Both the position numbers and the translations under genes were made by a program. Positions 12,903-25,257 of a stretch of 64,000 nt of DNA are shown one piece after another. Where the stretch lies: positions 745,001 to 809,000 of the forward strand of contig CM032123.1 of assembly GCA_018894105.1 (NCBI GenBank), written 5' to 3'. The notes below the pieces were generated by a model, which ran no database searches, had not been told where the DNA came from, and worked only from the letters and a program-made list of their open reading frames with translations. Position 1 is the first letter of the stretch; each line of letters starts with the position of its first letter. Source of the DNA: Jacaranda mimosifolia. Taxonomy: Eukaryota > Streptophyta > Magnoliopsida > Lamiales > Bignoniaceae.

Positions 12903-13928
12903 GAGAGTGATTGCTTGTAAGATAATATTTCATTTTTTATATCTTAAAGATTTTGAGATTGTTTTGGTATTTTAAAAATATGAGAATGAAAAATGAGATT
13001 GTGATCGGTTGTGATATAACATATAATAATTATGTTGATGTTAGTTGAGATTGTTTTTTAAAGATATATATTTGAGAGAAAGAAAATATTTTATGAGATT
13101 TGTGTTTTGGGTTTGTTTTAAATTGAGAGAATAGTAAAAAAGAAAATTAGTATACTAGATAAATTTTTTAATTTGTTAGACATTATTTAAATATGGTCAG
13201 TGAATTATTTTATTAATCAAGGAAAATTAAATTCCATCTATGTAAAAGTTTATTTTTATTTATTTTAATTTTTATTCCTCACAATCGTGAATGAGATATT
13301 AACAATTTTCATACTAGTTTAATTATTTATAATTTTTGTTTTTTATTAATGTATTAAGTAATTAGGAAAAACTGTCTAACACACAATTTTATCATTATGC
13401 ATATTTTTATTTGGAAATTATGATTGATAAATCAAAAAAATTTCTATTATGTAAAGTCCGAATATTTCATCCAAATAAATTCCGTAGGCAAATTTAAAAT
13501 TTTCCACATCTTTTCCGTGACTTAATTTAGAATAATTTAAAATATATATATGTATGGTAATTTTTAAAATAAAACCAATAGTTTCCATAAATTTAAATTT
13601 AACAAATTATAAATTAAATGATATACCTTTTATTTCTTGTAAAATGTTAAAAATTAATGAATTTAATTTTTATTGTTAAATTAAATTTTGAGAAAATCTG
13701 AAAAGAAAAGTAAATTAAATTATTCTTTTCAAAACATGAGAGAGACCCATTTTGAAATGAGAGACAATGAGAGAAAGGGATAAGTGGGAACTAAAGTCAA
13801 AATAGTAGGTATGAATTTAAAAGTTCGCTCGCTCTCAAATCTTAAAGACAAGAGGTGGCATGACTTCTTACTTATTCCTTGTTATTGAGACGCGAGGAAT
13901 GAGATTTTTTTAGTAAGTAATCACAACC
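12903..13928. mobile_element. Non-autonomous DNA element between units B and C
   Basis: This is about 1 kb of AT-rich sequence that interrupts the duplicated flank: copies A and B are continuous at the A/B junction (5340-5356). The ends are weakly inverted (GAGAGTGATTGCTT and, on the other strand, GGTTGTGATTACTT) and are bordered by TAA on both sides, or CTAA with one base more. This suits a PIF/Harbinger-type MITE. There is no coding capacity. Confidence 0.5.
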
Positions 13929-14001
13929 TAAATATCTTCTTTTATGTTTGAATTTATGCACCAAAATAGTGTTTCTTCAAGTTCAAAAATACACCTGTTT
14001 G

Positions 14002-15181
14002 ATGGAGAAACCTTGCTTCTTCTTTATTGCTGTTGCAGTGTTGTTATTAAGCAGCACTAAATTTTGCTTGGCCGGAATAGTTTTGAACGAAACGGTTGAC
14101 AAAGATGCACTTCTTGCTTTCAAAACAAGAGTCATCTCAGACCCTTATGAAATCTTGACCAAAAACTGGTCCATTGATGCATCCATTTGCAGCTGGATTG
14201 GTGTTTCTTGCAGCAATATAGACCATGAAAGAGTCCAGCCCTTAATTTCTCTGGTTTTGGCTTTGAGGGATCTATTGCTCCAAATCTTGGCAACTTAACA
14301 CTTCTCAGTTCTTTGGACTTTAGCTCCAACAATTTCACAGGCTTTATACCCCATGAGTTGTCCAATTTACGCGGCTTAAAAGTGATAGATATGAGATTCA
14401 ACGGCTTCACTGGAGAAATACCGTCATGGTTTGGAACCTTGAAAGAACTTGAGTCCATTTTTCTGGACCATAACAATTTCTATGGCAGCATTCCGGCATC
14501 ATTAGGCGACAACTCAAAGCTAAGGATACTAAACTTGGGGTACAATTTTCTTGGTGGGAAAATCCCACAAGAGATTGGTAATCTTTCTTCCCTGGAAAAC
14601 TTAGATCTGAAGTATAACCGGATTGCAGGTTCCATTCCAGGCGGCATCCTCCACTTGTCCAGTATTGAGGGAATTGATCTCACAGGTAACAGCCTCTCAG
14701 GTGGGCTCCCAAAGGATATGTGCAATGCTAATTCAAAACTCAGTGGACTTTATCTCTCCGAGAATCTACTTGATGGGCAGATTCCATTTGATATTTACAA
14801 GTGCAGAAATCTCCAGGACTTATCGTTATCCTTTAATCATTTCAATGGCAGCATTCCAAGTTCAATTGGCTGGCTGACCAGGCTCCGGAGCTTGTATCTA
14901 GGGATAAACAGCTTCCAGGGTGTGTCTTTCTTATATCTTTGTAAACTATGAAACTACTGTTAAACTCTTTATTAGAACTCATCACAATGAAATCTTTCCC
15001 GTTGTTGACTATTTTTCAGGGGGGATTCCATCAGACCTACGCAATCTGTCACGTTTATAGGTGCTGAGCATCCAAGGTGCCTCCCTAACAGGGCAAATTC
15101 CATCCTTCAGATAAGAACATGATAACTGAAGTTGTGGACAACAATTTGCTAGGAAGAGAAGACCAAAATTTCTCAGCAAAG
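14002..15181 (+). pseudogene. LRR receptor kinase, copy C: 5' half, frameshifted, fused to a kinase scrap
   Basis: Copy C starts with MEKPCFFFIAVAV and the LRR cap, as in copy B. It loses one A after 14235 (GTCCAGCC, expected GTCACAGCC), which is a -1 shift at the site where B has +1. The LRRs then continue open in another frame to the first intron (14920-15019). The next exon has TAG at 15058-15060 where B has CAG. At about 15110, in the eleventh LRR, the sequence jumps to a kinase-tail scrap (VVDNNLLGREDQNFSAK, 15127-15181), so more than 3 kb is missing. Retrotransposon sequence follows. It is clearly non-functional. Confidence 0.9.
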
Positions 15182-15673
15182 GCGGCTAAGCGGGGGGCAA
15201 CCTTTCTTCAAGATCCTAAGGGGACGTTGCAAATTTGAATGGATGCAGAAACGAAATCAATCTCCCCCAACTGAAGCAACGTTTGACATCTCCCCCATTG
15301 TTGAAAACGCCAAGGAACTGATAAAAACACCGATGTTGTATTTGGCGGTCATAGAATTAGCAGTAAGTGTGTTGCTAGTCCAAGAGCAAGATAGAAAGCA
15401 CCTACTCGTATCTTACGTCAGCAGACTGCTATCAGGGCCGAAGCTTAAGCAACCCCAATCGAGAAGTTGGTTCTCTCAATTGTGGTGGCAGCTAGGGGTG
15501 TAAACGAGCCCGGGGCTCGGCCAAGCCTATACAATCAAGCTCGAGATCGGCTCGTCAGAATAGGCTCCGGCTCAGGCTCAACTCGTTAAGATTCGATAAG
15601 GCTCGATTCGTATAAGCTCGAATGAACTCAAGCCCGTTTAGGCTTAAAACAAAATTTATAATAATAAATACCA

Positions 15674-15715
<42 letters not shown>

Positions 15716-15890
15716 AAAAATATAGTTATAATAAAAAACTCGTTTAAACTTGCGAGCTTGAGCTCGGCTCGGCTCATTTAAGGTCGAGCTGAATTCGAGC
15801 TTTCATTGAGTTGAACCCGAACCATTCACGAATAGTCTCATCTCATTTACACCCCTAGTGGCAGTTCGAAAATTGAGTTTATTAGCATGA
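15182..15890 (+). mobile_element. Ty3/gypsy retrotransposon fragment (RT/RNase H region), split by a MITE
   Basis: Translation from about 15193 gives QPFFKILRGRCKFEWMQK, then LYLAVIELAVSVLLVQEQD and SYVSRLLSG. After a frameshift it gives PIEKLVLSIVVAVRKL across the inserted MITE. This is the start of the RNase H region of plant Ty3/gypsy polyproteins (family knowledge). No LTR, PBS or integrase is next to it. It begins exactly where the RLK copy C scrap ends and decays after 15875. Confidence 0.8.
15493..15857. mobile_element. hAT-type MITE (TAGGGGTGTAAA family), nested in the gypsy fragment
   Basis: The terminal inverted repeat is TAGGGGTGTAAA at the left and TTTACACCCCTA at the right. Flanking 8-bp duplications are GTGGCAGC (15485-15492) and GTGGCAGT (15858-15865). 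Removing the element and one duplication restores the gypsy frame VVAVRKL. The inside is rich in GGCTCG/GAGCTC words and holds an ATT microsatellite (about 15674-15712). It has no coding capacity. Confidence 0.9.
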
Positions 15891-16150
15891 AGAGGAGCCC
15901 TCGTCTCCCCCTTTATTTTGTATATTCTTTAGATTTTAGAATTCCCAGCCAGCATCCATTAGCTACCCCTTTTTAATGGAAAAATGCCAATTTTGAGAGT
16001 TCTCAATGATCAGTGGCATTTGATCCCCTTGTTTTACTCTATATGTGTATTTTTGTTATTTAATTATGAAATCTTTTACCTCGATTAAGCAAACATAATT
16101 GCTTTTAATTTTAAAACTTAAAGCTTGGTAAAATTTCTCTTAATAATATT

Positions 16151-18160
16151 CACTACAACAAAATTATACATTTGAGGCATTAAAAAATGCCACGTACATA
16201 AAATTATAGTAACATTTTTACATGTATTGATATTTTTTAAAAGTTCCATTTATGAATGTGTAGCTAAAGGTATGAGTGTCGCTATTTACCATTTTATAGC
16301 ATTAATAAAATGCAACATAAAATACATTAAATGACAAGTTAAAATATCACAAAAATACATTAATGACATATCAAAATGCTATAATTTTCTTACAAAATGA
16401 CATACAAACAAGCCACAAAAATTGCACGTAGTAACTTATTAAAAAGTATCACAGAAAATTTCATAAATGATCTAATAGCATACCACAAAAAATGGAATAA
16501 CTGACATGATAAAGTGGCATGAAAGATTCTTTTTATGACATGTTAAAATGCTATAAAAGAGTACAATAATGGTATATTAAACGCAACAAAAGATTCTTTT
16601 AAATTACATGTTAATCTGCCCCAACTCCCTGTTTTGTAAGACTCCAACATGACCATTATCCCAACTGCTCTTTACAAGAATTGAATCTATGACCATTTGT
16701 CTGCAAGAACATTAGTTTACCACCAAGATATCCATTAATGTTCGATATATATTTTTAAAAATATTAATATACATTTGTGCTTTGAAGTAAATTTACTCAG
16801 TTATTTAAATATATGCGCTGGAATTTATTATGTGAAACAAATATTTGAAAATTTGTCATATTAAATTTAGAGAAAGAAAATATCCAAAAAACTAGAGAGA
16901 GACAAAATATATTGTATAGGTGAGGAGACAAAAAATAGAAGAAACTTAAATTTGTGATACTTTTTAAAATATGACTAATTTAACCAATACATTAGAAATA
17001 TATCAAGTAGTTAATTTAATCAATACATTTATGATAACATATATATATATATATATGTAAATTTTATAGTTATTAATATACATTTACTTTATCTAATTTT
17101 TCGATACTTTTTCATGTTGCATCATAACTAAATTATGAGTGACATTTTATTCCAAACAAAAATAGTGATACTAGTTAAATGCCTTTGACATACAATTATG
17201 TTGGTTGTTTCAACAGAGTGCCACTAGGCTTAGCAACATTTATTAATCAATTAATACCAAGTATTATATTGTATTGACATTTTTTCACTACTATCACAAT
17301 ATTACTTTAATGTGTCATTATACTATAAAATATCATTAAGTTAGTGCTACTAAATAATTTGTGGCTTTTCTTTTTTTGGCAAATGACACCATAAACAAGT
17401 ATAAGTGCATTTTTTAAAGAAAAGTTAGTGGCACTAATTAAATGAGTTTGAAAAACATTGGCATTTTCAATCAAATATCAATATTTATATTTGTCATTTA
17501 TTAATCAAAAGCCACTAAATATTATACTATAGTAGCATTTTTCAATAATTATCACTATATTAGTCTTGTGTATCTCTACACCACGGAATGTGATTGAGTT
17601 ATTGTCATTAAATATCTTGTGGCATTTTCCTAAATGACAACATATATAAATGTGAGTCATTTTCTAAGAAAACTTAGCAGTACTAATTAAATGACTTTAA
17701 AATATATTTTTGTTGGCATTTTTAGTCTAAATGACTCTATTTTATGTCATTTATTAATTAAATGTCAGTAAATATTTTATTATACCAGCTTTTTTTAGGA
17801 CTGTCACCATATTACTTTTGTTTATCATTACACTAGAAAATACCACAAAATTAGTGTCACTAAATACTTTACGATATTTACTTAAATGACGCGGCAACTA
17901 CATACTTGGGCCATTTTCCTAAAAAAATTAATGGCACTAGTTGAATGTCTCTGAAATATATTTATATTGGCATTTTTAATTAAATGTCACTATTTTATTT
18001 GTCATTTAGTAATCGCATACCACCAAATACTATATATATATATATATATTATAAGACATTGCTTTACTGCTACCACCATATTACTTTTTGTGTCAATGCT
18101 TTATAAAATATTACTAATTTAATACCACTAAATATCAATTTTATTTTTAAGTGATTACCT
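16151..18160. mobile_element. CACTA-like non-autonomous element, left of the terpene synthase
   Basis: It begins CACTACAACAAAATTATACA, a CACTA-type end. The body is a degenerate array of motifs like GTGGCATTTT and AAATGCCACT in both orientations, as in subterminal repeats of CACTA elements. Its middle part (about 16850-17030) is clearly homologous to 24050-24220 in the element at 23816-25257. The right terminus is not visible, so the end given is approximate. No transposase was found. Confidence 0.6.
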
Positions 18161-18453
18161 AAGAAATGATTTTAAAAATAAACTTTTAGCAATCTTATAT
18201 GATGTTATGATTCCTGCAATAATTGCGGTACATCTCATGCACAATACTATGTAATTTATCATTCCCAAACATTTTTCTTTTTGAAACACATAAATATCTC
18301 ATGACCAACAAAATGTCCAACTCCAAATTATGAATAACGTGGTCCAAACATTATAAATACATACATATAGGCAGACGTCAAGAAAAGGGTAGCTTTCAAC
18401 TTTTTCAGCAGTTGTAATTGGGAAAATGCATAAATTAAATGTGGCAAAGAATT

Positions 18454-19153
18454 TAGGGCTGTCAACGGGTTGGATTTGGATCAGATCTGTCATATTCGAA
18501 TTCGATTCACAAAATTAATATCCAAATTTGACTCGAAATCCTATAGGATCTTTGCTAATCAGTGACATATCTGAATCCGATGGATATCTGAAATCTGATT
18601 AAAAAATTCGATCCAATTTATTTTTTTCTTTCTTTTTTTTTCCTTTTAACTTGTATAAAAATATTGTATTTATAAAGTAAATATATGTCATATTTGAATT
18701 TTTAACAACTTTTTACTATATATTAGTTCAAAGGTTAAATATTTTAATACTAAACTCCTTTTTCACACTATATTAATGTATAGATGAACTATTATATGTT
18801 ATTATATTTGATATTTTATCAATATACCTCTTATTTTTAGGTTAAAAACTCAATATTAATAGTATAATATAGATATTAATATAGATATTAAGTCAATGTA
18901 ATACATAAATTTTATTTTCAAATCTTTATTAATATTATATATAAGAATATTAATTTGATAAAAAATATTAAGGTTCGGATTCAGATCTTTAACGAATCGG
19001 ATTGCTTAATTCCATATTTGATCCACTTATTTCGAATTTCGAATATTTATAATCAGATCTAATCCATCGAATATTTTAATCGAATAAAAATTCTAAAATT
19101 CGGATCGAATTTAGATCAGATTCGGATTAAAATCCAATCCATTGACAGCCCTA
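18454..19153. mobile_element. hAT-type element (TAGGGYTGTCAACGG family)
   Basis: The inverted ends are TAGGGCTGTCAACGG and, at the right, TTGACAGCCCTA. The flanks are GCAAAGAATT (left) and GCAAAGTT (right), an 8-bp duplication with two extra As on the left. It is homologous along its length to 32854-33563. It is AT-rich with no ORF. Numerous GGATT/GAATCCG words lie near both ends. Confidence 0.8.
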
Positions 19154-19161
19154 GCAAAGTT

Positions 19162-19679
19162 ATGTGAGGGAGTTGCAAAATAAATTCCACTTCACCATTT
19201 GCAATCTACAATTTGTAATAAGGAAAAAAAAAATGTTCAATTGCCCAACCTTATTGTTAACGGATGAAATAATTTAATTTGTTAAAAATATTAAGATTAG
19301 TATACATTGGTAAGTTTATTAGGTAGAAATCACCCACTGTGAGTTTGAGGCCATCTGTGTTGCCACTTCTCATGCAACTATATATACTACGAATTTATCA
19401 TTTCCAAACTTCGATCTCTTTTTCTTTTTTTATTTGTGGGGACTGAAAAATGTTCTCCACATCTCATAACCAACAGATATTTTAATTTAATGGCCAATCA
19501 GTAAACTTGTCCAACTACTTCATGCAAATTCCTCCACTAGTACAAGCATACCATCACACTGCAACTACAAATGCCTATTGGAAATACAGTGTTTCAAGCA
19601 TTAACTGACCTGTTCAAGTAAATACTGTTAAAGGTGATTTGTCAAAAAAAAAAAGAAGAAGAAGAAGAATAGAAAATGA
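19162..19679. other. AT-rich spacer
   Basis: No gene or RNA is recognised. An A-run and AAG repeats lie at 19645-19670, just before the next MITE. Confidence 0.4.
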
Positions 19680-19687
19680 GTTAACAT

Positions 19688-20108
19688 TAGGGGTGTAAAT
19701 GAGGCTGAGCCTGGCAGGTTCGGGCTCAGCTAGTTTACTAATTCATGAGCTCGGGCTCGGCCGAGCCTAGACAATCGAGCTCGAGCTCGGCTCGTTAAAG
19801 CTCGATTCGTATAAAGTTAGATGAGATTGTTCTAACTCGATAAAACTCGATTCGTATAAGCTCAGATAAGCTCGAGCCCGTTTAGGTTTGAAATAAAATT
19901 TATAATAATAAATGTCATATTATTATTATTATTATTATAAAAAGCTTATTTAGGCTTGTGAGCCTGTCGAGGAGAATACTATTGAGCATGGTTCGGCTTG
20001 TTTGATTGGAGAGTTTGGGCTTGGCTCGTTTAAGTTCGAGCCGAATTAGAGTTTTCATCGAGCCGAGCCCGAACTGTTCGCGAATAGTTTCATTTTATTT
20101 ATACCCTA
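19688..20108. mobile_element. hAT-type MITE, second copy of the TAGGGGTGTAAA family
   Basis: The left end is TAGGGGTGTAAATGAG and the right end is TTTATACCCTA. The 8-bp flanks are GTTAACAT (19680-19687) and GTTAGCAT (20109-20116). The inside shares GGCTCGG/CTCGAGC words and the ATT run with 15493-15857. It ends about 235 bases before the terpene synthase TATA box. Confidence 0.85.
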
Positions 20109-20342
20109 GTTAGCATGCAGGTCAATGGGAGTAGAATGGATGGACTTTGTAATTTGGCTTCTTACACCGACAAATTAAGCATGAAATTAGTTAATGTTAA
20201 AGTGTCACATCGCATCATGAGTTGCAATTGAATGCTAGAATTTTCATATCTTTAATTGCTGATATTTACATAGGAAAGTTGAGTGATAGAATTGTCTTCT
20301 AAAGTACAGTGTATTACAAGGCTTTAAGCCAGCCTAGTTTAT

Positions 20343-20350
20343 TATAAATA
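20343..20350 (+). promoter_or_regulatory. Probable TATA box of the terpene synthase gene
   Basis: TATAAATA lies about 220 bases before the ATG. A GA-rich stretch (about 20383-20420), typical of plant 5' leaders, lies between them. Placement is inferred from position only. Confidence 0.55.
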
Positions 20351-20572
20351 CGTATGTAATGTTTATGAGCAGCAATTTGTGTAGAGGTAGAGAGGGAAAA
20401 GAACAGAGAGAGGGAGAGAGAGCGTAGCTATTTTGAGAGCAAAAATCACATTGTATTATCGCAACATTATATAAATTTTAGCCTCCAATTTATCAATCTC
20501 TCTTTAAAAATATATTTACACCCACTAAATACTATCTCCACGATTATATTCTCCAGTTTAGTGTAGATTAAA

Positions 20573-23008
20573 ATGTATCCAGTATCAGTTGTTCCCAGTT
20601 CAACCAAGAATGTTAATTCAAGTAATATTCGTCGATCAGTAACATATCATCCAACTATTTGGGGAGACTACTTTCTTGCATATGCTTCAGATCACATTAC
20701 GGTATAGTTATAATGCCTTTGTTTTGTTTTTCCCATAATGAAAGGTTTGCATATTTGACAATTGTAATCTTACTTATCACATGCCACATTTTGGCATATT
20801 GAGCAGGAAGTATCTACTAATGAAGAGGAACAACTTCAAAATCTAAAAGAAGAGGTGATGAATCTCTTGGCCACGACACCAGATGATTCATTGAATAAAC
20901 TAGAACTCATTGATGCAATCCAACGCCTTGGAGTTGGTTACCACTTTGAAGAAGAAATTGACAAATCCTTGAGATTCATATATGAGGAGTATCACCTAAA
21001 TATATGCAATGGCCAAGAAAATGATCTTACTTCAGTTGCTCTTCGTTTTCGGCTACTTAGACAACATGGATACAACGTCTCCTGTGGTAAGTACTTAGGT
21101 ATCTGTTGTAATATAAGTGAGAATTGAGGAATTATTATTATTATTTAAAAAGTAAACAAAATGTATATCAAAGTTCTTAAGGCCAATGGATTTTAAATTT
21201 TCTATGTGTTTGACTATGTTTCATCCCATGAACCATTCACAATATAAATGAGTGGTTAAGTTTTGCCACTCACAAAAGATTTGTTCAATGTAATGCCTGT
21301 GTACCCAACTTTTTTCTATGATTAATGTACTATCAAACTTAATTTTCTTGGTTGAATCAGATGTTCTCGAGCAATTTAAGGATTTTGAAGAGTCATTGGT
21401 TAGCAACCCTCAAGGAATGCTAAGCTTGTATGAGGCTGCACATTTTGGAGTACATGGGGAGGAAATTTTAGATGAAGCACTAGACTTTTGTACGAGGCAC
21501 CTTGAGTCAATGGTCCTTCACATGAGCAATTCTCTTGCTACAAAGACTAACGAAGCTTTGAAGTTGCCAATTCACAAAAGTTTGAACAGACTTGGGGCCG
21601 CAAAATTCATGTCCATATATCAAGAAGAAGAATTTCATAATGAGATACTACTAAGATTTGCAAAATTGGACTTCAACGCACTACAAAAGATGCACCAAAA
21701 AGAGCTAAGTGGAATTACATGGTTAGATTGCATGTTTTATGAACCCACATTGACACAATTCCACACTTCATTTTTTGGTGGAAGTAGTTATCTGTGCATC
21801 AAGTTGTAATATGAGCACTAAATTTTGTAGGTGGTGGAAGGCTCTCGACTTTGGAAATAAATTACCTTTTGCAAGAGATAGAGTTGTGGAATGCTACTTT
21901 TGGATATTATCAGTCTACTTTGAGCCAAAATACCAACTTGGGAGGAGAATATTAACTAAAGTCGTTGCCATAACTTCCATTATTGATGATATTTACGATG
22001 TTTATGGAACCATAGATGATCTCCAACTTTTTACAAATGCAGTGCAAAGGTACCATTTAATTCTTTCTTCAATATATCACTATATGTATAGCTAACATAT
22101 TTTATTTATTAATTACGTACTACATAATGGTCTCAACAATTTGATGGGCAGGTGGGAGTTATTTGCCTTGGAGACATTACCACCATATATGAGAATATGC
22201 TATCAGGCTCTTTTAGATGTTTATGCTGAAATGGAAAATGAAACGAAAATTTTAGAAACGTCATATCGTGTGCATTATGCAAAAGAAGAGGTAGGTATAA
22301 TCTTGAAAATAGTTGGCTAACAATTAAGTGTGCACATTTCATGATATATACATATATTCACACTTTGTAGATGAAAAAATTGGTTCGAGCATATTTTGAG
22401 GAGGCAAAATGGTTGTACAGTAACAACTATATTCCGAAGATGGAAGACTACATGAAGGTGGCGCTTGTATCTGGAGCTTATATGATGTTGGCAACAACTT
22501 CATTAGTTGGAATGGGAGGTTTAGTAACAAAGGAAACTTTTGAATGGGTTTCAAATGAACCATTAATTGTGCGAGCGTCATCAATAATTTGTAGACTAAT
22601 GGACGATATGGTTGGACATGAGGTCAGAAACATACATTTTGACTATCTTTTATTATCGATTGCCAATTTTATGTCATTCATTATATGAATGTTGTATGTC
22701 TATTTTTTTAATAAGTTTTTCCAATGCAGGTTGAACAAAAATTCACAGCAGTGGAATGTTACATGAATGAAAATAATGCCTCAAAGGAGGAGGCATTTGG
22801 TGAATTTAAGAAACAAGTCAAACGAGCATGGAAGGATATAAATGAAGAATGCCTTCATCCAATAGAAGTACCAATGCCGATTCTAATGCGTGTTGTCAAT
22901 CTATCACGCGTGATAAATCTTCTATACAGTGATGAAGATGGGTATACCAATTCAAAAACAAAGCTTAAAGACTTCATAAAGACAGTGCTTGTTGAACCTG
23001 TTAGCTGA
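20573..23008 (+). CDS. Sesquiterpene synthase (TPS-a type), seven exons, intact frame
   Basis: Exons: 20573-20701, 20807-21086, 21361-21721, 21831-22049, 22152-22290, 22371-22622, 22730-23008. All introns are GT-AG and the phases agree, giving 552 codons plus stop, the usual TPS-a length and intron number. Near the N-terminus is RR(x8)W ([11 protein letters not shown]). Exon 4 has RDR ([11 protein letters not shown]) and the Mg-binding DDIYD at 21985-21999. Exon 6 ends in the second metal motif (LMDDMVGHE). There is no plastid transit peptide, so it is expected to be cytosolic and to ionise farnesyl diphosphate; the product cannot be predicted. Odd points: the Ser/Thr of the second metal motif is Gly, and exon 7 reads [12 protein letters not shown] where relatives have about four more residues (RGH-type) after EQK. 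This deletion in the loop beside the active site may affect catalysis. The gene lies between two homologous CACTA-like elements. Confidence 0.92.
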
Positions 23009-23201
23009 AGATTTGTATGAAAGCCATTGTAGGTGGCAACTTGGAGGTTATTATAATGAAAGTATGAATAATTAGAAGTTCATTGTTATTATGCATTGTT
23101 TAACTTATACACGGACGTATGAATAATTAGAAGTTCTTTTCCCTTTTTTGTTTGCAATAATGTACTCTTCTTTCAATTGTATTTCAAAATATAAGTACAA
23201 T

Positions 23202-23554
23202 TAGGGATGGTAATGAGGCTGGTTTGACTTAAATTGTACCTCACCCCACTAGACCTTATCCTGCCCCAGACCTCACCCCAAAAATATCCCATCCCACCCT
23301 ACCCCATCTCGTCCCGTCGAGTTGGCGAGTTAAACCCCCCAACCCAAAAAGAATTAGAAAAATCAAAATTAGTCAATAAAAGTATCAAATCAAAATCACT
23401 TAACAACAATTAAAATTCAAATTCCAGGTACAAATATGAAAAATTCATGCAAATAAGATAAGATTCTAGAAGTAAAATAGCAGAATAAGAGTAGAATTAA
23501 AGTAACAACTAGCACAACATCCAAATTATTCTTAATCTGAGAAATATAAAATAA

Positions 23555-23588
<34 letters not shown>

Positions 23589-23761
23589 GAGGCGGGTTTG
23601 GGATGGTTTAGGTAAATCCCATATCCGGCCTCAAATACTTCGGGTTATGAAAATTATGCTCCATACCCCAACCCATACCCCATTAAGCCACCCCAAACCT
23701 ATCCCATTCGAGAAAGTTTGAGTTCGAGTTTGGGCTTTGAACCGCCTTATTACCATCCCTA
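23202..23761. mobile_element. hAT-type MITE (TAGGGATGGTAAT family)
   Basis: The inverted ends are TAGGGATGGTAATGAGGC and, on the other strand at the right, TAGGGATGGTAATAAGGC. The 8-bp flanks are AGTACAAT (23194-23201) and AGGACAAT (23762-23769). An ATT microsatellite lies near 23555-23585. CCCCACC and ACCCCA words lie near the ends. It starts about 190 bases after the terpene synthase stop codon. Confidence 0.85.
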
Positions 23762-23815
23762 AGGACAATGCTTAAAAGACAAATTACACTTTCTTAGTTA
23801 TCTGTACTTAATAAG

Positions 23816-25257
23816 CACTACAAGAAAAATTGCATTTAGTGGCATTAAAAAGAGCCAGTTAAATAGTGTTATGATGGAAAATTAAACCATCTATTTGTAA
23901 ATATATGAGTTTACAATCAAGCTATCTATCAAATGTTCAATATATATAATCAAAAATATTAATTTATTTTTATACTTTGAAAGTCTCTTTTTTTGAAGCA
24001 TTTAATATATCAAACTTATTATATTAAATAGCACATTTTAAAAAGTGTGAGTGATTAAATTTAGAGATAGAAAATATTTAGGAAAACATAATGTATAGGA
24101 GAGAGAAAAGTAGGCAAAAACTTAAATTTAATACTTTTTTAAAAATATGGTTAATTTAGTTAATATATTAAAAGTATACCAAGTAGTTAATTTAATCAAT
24201 ACATTACGGTAAGATATAAATTTATAAATTTGATAATTATTAATACATGTATACTTTATCTAGTTTGAAATATTTATTTCATGTCAAATCATAACTAAAT
24301 TACGTAAGGTATTTTTTATATTAGTTAAATTCCTTTAATATATAGTTATGTTAGTTTCTTTAAGAAATTATATTTATTTAATATTTATTAATCAATTACC
24401 ATTAATTTTATATTATAGTAGCAGTTTTTTTATTACTATTACTATATTATTTTAAGGTGTCACTATACTGTAAAATAATGTTAAATTAGTGCTACTAAAT
24501 AGTTTGTGGCATCTTTTATAAATGATATTACAAATAAATATTAAAGATATTTGTAGAAATAATTAGTAGCACTGCTAAATGCCTTGCAAATATATTTATA
24601 TTGACATTTTCAATCAAAAATCACTATTTTTATTTATCACTTATTAATCAAGTGCCATTAAATATTATATTATAATTTATTTTTTTTACAATTATAACTA
24701 TATTACTCTTGTGTATCGTTAAACTATAGAATGTCACTAATTTAGTGCCACTAAATATTTTGTGGCATTTTTTTAAGAAAATTAGTGGCACTTATAAACT
24801 ACCTTCAAATTATATATATATATATTTCTTTTATATTTGTAATCAAATGCCACTATTTTATGTGTCATCTAATAATCAAATACCACTAAATATTCTATTA
24901 TAGTGACATTTGTTTTGTCTATCACTATATTATTTTTGTGTGTTATTACACTATAAAATACCGCTTAATTAGTCCACTAAATAATTTATGATATTTTTTT
25001 TCAAATGACACCATAACCATATATTAGTGGCATTATTCTAAAAAAAATTAGTGGCAATAATTAAATATCTTTGAAATACATTTATCTTATCATTTTCAAT
25101 CAAATGTCATTATTTTGCTTGTCATTTAATAATCAATGCCACTAAATATTAAACTATAATTGCATTCTTTTGCGATTATCATTATATTACTTTTTTGTAT
25201 CATTATATCACAAAATGTTATTAAATTAGTGCTATTAATGTAAATCTTCTTGTAGTT
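23816..25257. mobile_element. CACTA-like non-autonomous element, right of the terpene synthase
   Basis: It begins CACTACAAGAAAAATTGCAT and ends ATCTTCTTGTAGTT, a near-complement of the start with the last base changed. The flanking triplets are AAG and AGG. The inside is an array of GTGGCA and TGCCACT words, homologous to the element at 16151 and in the same orientation. No transposase ORF is present. Confidence 0.7.
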
